Of a stretch of DNA of 64,000 bases, positions 62,407 through 64,000 are shown in pieces. The position numbers and the translations under genes are program-made. The DNA comes from DASUHT01 sp038230835 (GTDB lineage Bacteria > Actinomycetota > Thermoleophilia > Gaiellales > JAICJC01). The notes beneath the pieces were generated by a model. That model searched no databases and had not been told where the DNA came from. It was given only the letters and a program-made list of their open reading frames with translations. The stretch is taken from NCBI GenBank assembly GCA_038230835.1, contig JBBRMM010000003.1:184331-248330 (forward strand), written 5' to 3'. How positions within the stretch are numbered: position 1 is the stretch's first letter; each line of letters begins with the position of its first letter.

Positions 62407-63509
62407 ATGGAGCAGCGAAGTAGCGTTGGTGCCACTACGCACATCGTCGCTACGCACATCACGGTCGGAGCGCACACCTGGAGCCTTGTCCTGGAGGCGC
62501 TGGTCGTGGCTGGGAAGATCGGCCTTGCTATCGCCACCTTCCGACTGGCCGGGCCGCACCACGCAGGTGGTGACCGCGACCGAGCAGGTGGTGGCCGCCA
62601 CAGCGCGACTAGGCACAGCGACAGAGGCCGACGTGGCCGCACAGTTCAGGCCGGTGCTCGTACCCGCGAGCTTCCCCGTGTACCCGTACGGTCGGGCGCC
62701 AGCTGACGCCAAGACCGTCTGGGGGTGGGAACAGGAGCAGACACTCACATGCGCCGTGAGTAACCTCGGCCGGGGCGTTGCCGTGGAGGGCACTGCACGG
62801 CTACCGGATTCCACCGACAACCGGCCGACCGTGCAAAGTGCGATCGGCGTCGACGCGGCACCCGCCCAGATCCTTCATCCGTCCACCGGTTCCCACGCGC
62901 GACGGCGGCGTGACTCTCCTCGAGGTCGTCTACGCATCAGTCACCGGGCAGACCTTCGTGTCCGAGATCAGCCTGCAGAATCCGAAGCCTTCCGACACCT
63001 TCACGTGGGAGGCCAGGCTGACCCGAGTGGAGCCCATCGCATCAAGCTCCCAGTCCACCGGCGGAGTAGCCTACATGGCGTTCTCCAGCGAGGTGTTCGT
63101 CCAGGAGACGGCGGCGACTGCGGCCGGCACCCTCGTTGCCGGGCTGATCGGCGTCGAGGTACTGCGACGCCGAGGCGCCGATGTCTTGTGCAAGGTACGC
63201 CCGATCGTGGGGCTCGTCGATCTGCTCGGGCTCGGGTGGATCGTCGCCATGCTGTACGTGGCGAAGTGGGTGGACGATCGCCAGCAGTACGCTTCGTGGG
63301 AGGTCGTGTTCGTGGTGCTCGCCGCACCCTTCTACGGCTCCGTCGAACCACGGCTGGTCAGGCGGTGGCCGCGAGATGGGCGGCCACGACGGCAAGGAAC
63401 GCATGGCCGAATGGCCGCCGTCCTAGTTGTCCATCAGGCGGCCGCCGGGCCGCCGGTGCCGATGCGCGCCACTACCCGGACGCCCTGCACGCTGAACGCC
63501 CAGCTGTAA
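62407..63509 (+). pseudogene. Frameshifted hypothetical membrane protein
   Basis: Three frames join into one sensible protein if two single bases are removed. Frame 1 from ATG 62407 gives a membrane helix TWSLVLEALVVAGKIGLAIA ending TFRLAG. One surplus G in GGG 62551-62553 moves to frame 2: RTTQVVTATEQVVAATARLG, then VAAQFRPVLVPASFPVYPYG and CAVSNLGRGVAVEGTARL. A further +1 near 62880-62905 moves to frame 3: GGVTLLEVVYASVTGQTFVS. It resembles actinobacterial hypothetical proteins with one helix followed by a TATEQ coiled stretch and a beta domain. Function unknown. Confidence 0.55.
63075..63509 (+). CDS. Possible separate small membrane protein (3' part of the frameshifted locus)
   Basis: If the third frame is its own gene, ATG 63075 gives 144 residues with three hydrophobic segments (ATAAGTLVAGLIGVEVL, PIVGLVDLLGLGWIVAMLYV, EVVFVVLAAPFYGS) and a basic tail. 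No ribosome site is obvious. It may simply be the end of the frameshifted gene. Confidence 0.35.
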   Translation: MAFSSEVFVQETAATAAGTLVAGLIGVEVLRRRGADVLCKVRPIVGLVDLLGLGWIVAMLYVAKWVDDRQQYASWEVVFVVLAAPFYGSVEPRLVRRWPRDGRPRRQGTHGRMAAVLVVHQAAAGPPVPMRATTRTPCTLNAQL

Positions 63510-63644
63510 GGCGTCAGGACGGTCGCAGACACCCTGACCTTCCAGCATGGCCAGCGCCTGGCGCAGCTGGGCGCGGTTGAACCTGTCACCGCCCGCGCTG
63601 GCGGGTCGATGGAGAGACTCATCTCGACTGTAGGATTCGTGGCG

Positions 63645-64000
63645 ATGGCCACCCGAGAAGCCGCCTGCAGCTGTGGACAGCTCCGTTTGGAAGTCGCCGG
63701 TGACCCGCTTCGGGTGTCGCTGTGTCACTGTCTTGCGTGCCAGCGCCGATCGGGCAGCGCCTTCGCGATCCAGGCGCGGTTCGCGACGGATCACGTGCAG
63801 GTGGTGGGCCGCTTCAGCGACTATGTGCGGATCTCCGACGAGGGCGAGGAGGAGCGGATCTTTCACTTCTGCCCCGACTGCGGCGCGACCGTCTTCTATA
63901 CCACCTCGGATGGGCCGGGGCTGATCGCGGTGGCGGTCGGCGCGTTCGCCGACCCGACCTTCCCGCCGCCGACCGTTGCGGTCTACGAGTCACGCCGGCA
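63645..64000 (+). CDS. GFA/CENP-V-family zinc protein (3' end cut by window)
   Basis: At least 118 residues from ATG 63645 (GTG 63639 is possible). The zinc-binding Cys pattern of the GFA family is clear: REAACSCGQLRLEV, VSLCHCLACQRRSGSAFAIQ and FHFCPDCGATVFY. Family members include the proposed glutathione-dependent formaldehyde-activating enzyme, but most have no proven function. The stop lies beyond the window. Confidence 0.88.
   Translation, partial: MATREAACSCGQLRLEVAGDPLRVSLCHCLACQRRSGSAFAIQARFATDHVQVVGRFSDYVRISDEGEEERIFHFCPDCGATVFYTTSDGPGLIAVAVGAFADPTFPPPTVAVYESRR

Noticed and set aside
63423..63866. Minus-strand frame containing RFNRAQLRQALAMLEGQ
   Set aside because: It opposes the GFA-family gene, has no start signal and no recognised domain. 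It could be a tiny gene fragment but cannot be supported.

Overview
The window is GC-rich (roughly 65-70 % by eye), has dense operons with ATGA/GTGA start-stop overlaps, and carries the replication-origin gene block rpmH-rnpA-yidD / dnaA-dnaN-recF-dciA-gyrB-gyrA. Together with polyprenol-phosphate mannose synthase, a SpoIID/LytB protein, DUF3352 and DUF4430 lipoproteins, crotonyl-CoA carboxylase/reductase and many GTG/TTG starts, this suggests a high-GC Gram-positive bacterium (Actinomycetota). A deep-branching class such as Thermoleophilia is my best guess, but the sequence does not prove it. About 61.8 kb looks like core chromosome. The last 2 kb, beyond a tRNA-Ser fragment, looks like an accessory junction.

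Layout. 1-10.4 kb: origin region and replication genes, with DnaA boxes on both sides of dnaA and a B. subtilis-like unwinding element just before dnaN. 10.5-14.6 kb: MerR-like regulator, GalT-like enzyme, slipin/NfeD membrane pair, birA. 14.6-21.5 kb: ECF sigma factor, then fabZ-fabH-fabD-fabG-fabF-accD-accA (fatty-acid synthesis, without acpP). 21.5-23.6 kb: two tandem CaCA-type cation/proton antiporters, the first frameshifted by one G. 23.6-29.3 kb: a cobalamin-riboswitch operon with two secreted DUF4430 proteins, an ECF transporter (T, fused A-A', S) and a secreted alpha/alpha-barrel repeat protein. 29.3-42.9 kb: DEAH helicase, pheA with a Phe leader-peptide attenuator, thiL, EamA exporter, thioredoxin, Ppm1, PolX, Nudix, OtsB, two half-size TauE proteins, acsA, rlmN. 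42.9-52.8 kb: enzymes of the ethylmalonyl-CoA route in two blocks (ccr plus mutase; citE-acd-maoC), separated by a DUF3352 lipoprotein, ribB and an ABC-2 exporter. 52.9-61.7 kb: lepB, spoIID-like, a WbpA/B/D/I-type UDP-sugar acid cluster, CcdA/TlpA and an M42 aminopeptidase. 61.8-64 kb: tRNA-Lys, 23-bp tandem repeat, tRNA-Ser 3' half, a frameshifted hypothetical gene and a GFA-family gene cut by the window edge.

Most striking system. The riboswitch operon puts the two halves of a transcobalamin/intrinsic-factor-like architecture (DUF4430 beta domain and alpha/alpha toroid) on separate secreted proteins, in one mRNA with an ECF vitamin transporter. I infer a split, bacterial transcobalamin-like B12 capture and import system. 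It would feed the B12-dependent acyl-CoA mutase encoded at 44-45.6 kb.

A second theme is regulatory compactness. Many first genes of operons have a TAnnnT -10 box exactly 6 (range 5-9) bases before the start codon, which predicts leaderless mRNAs. In the pheA/thiL divergent pair each start codon lies inside the -10 box of the opposite gene.
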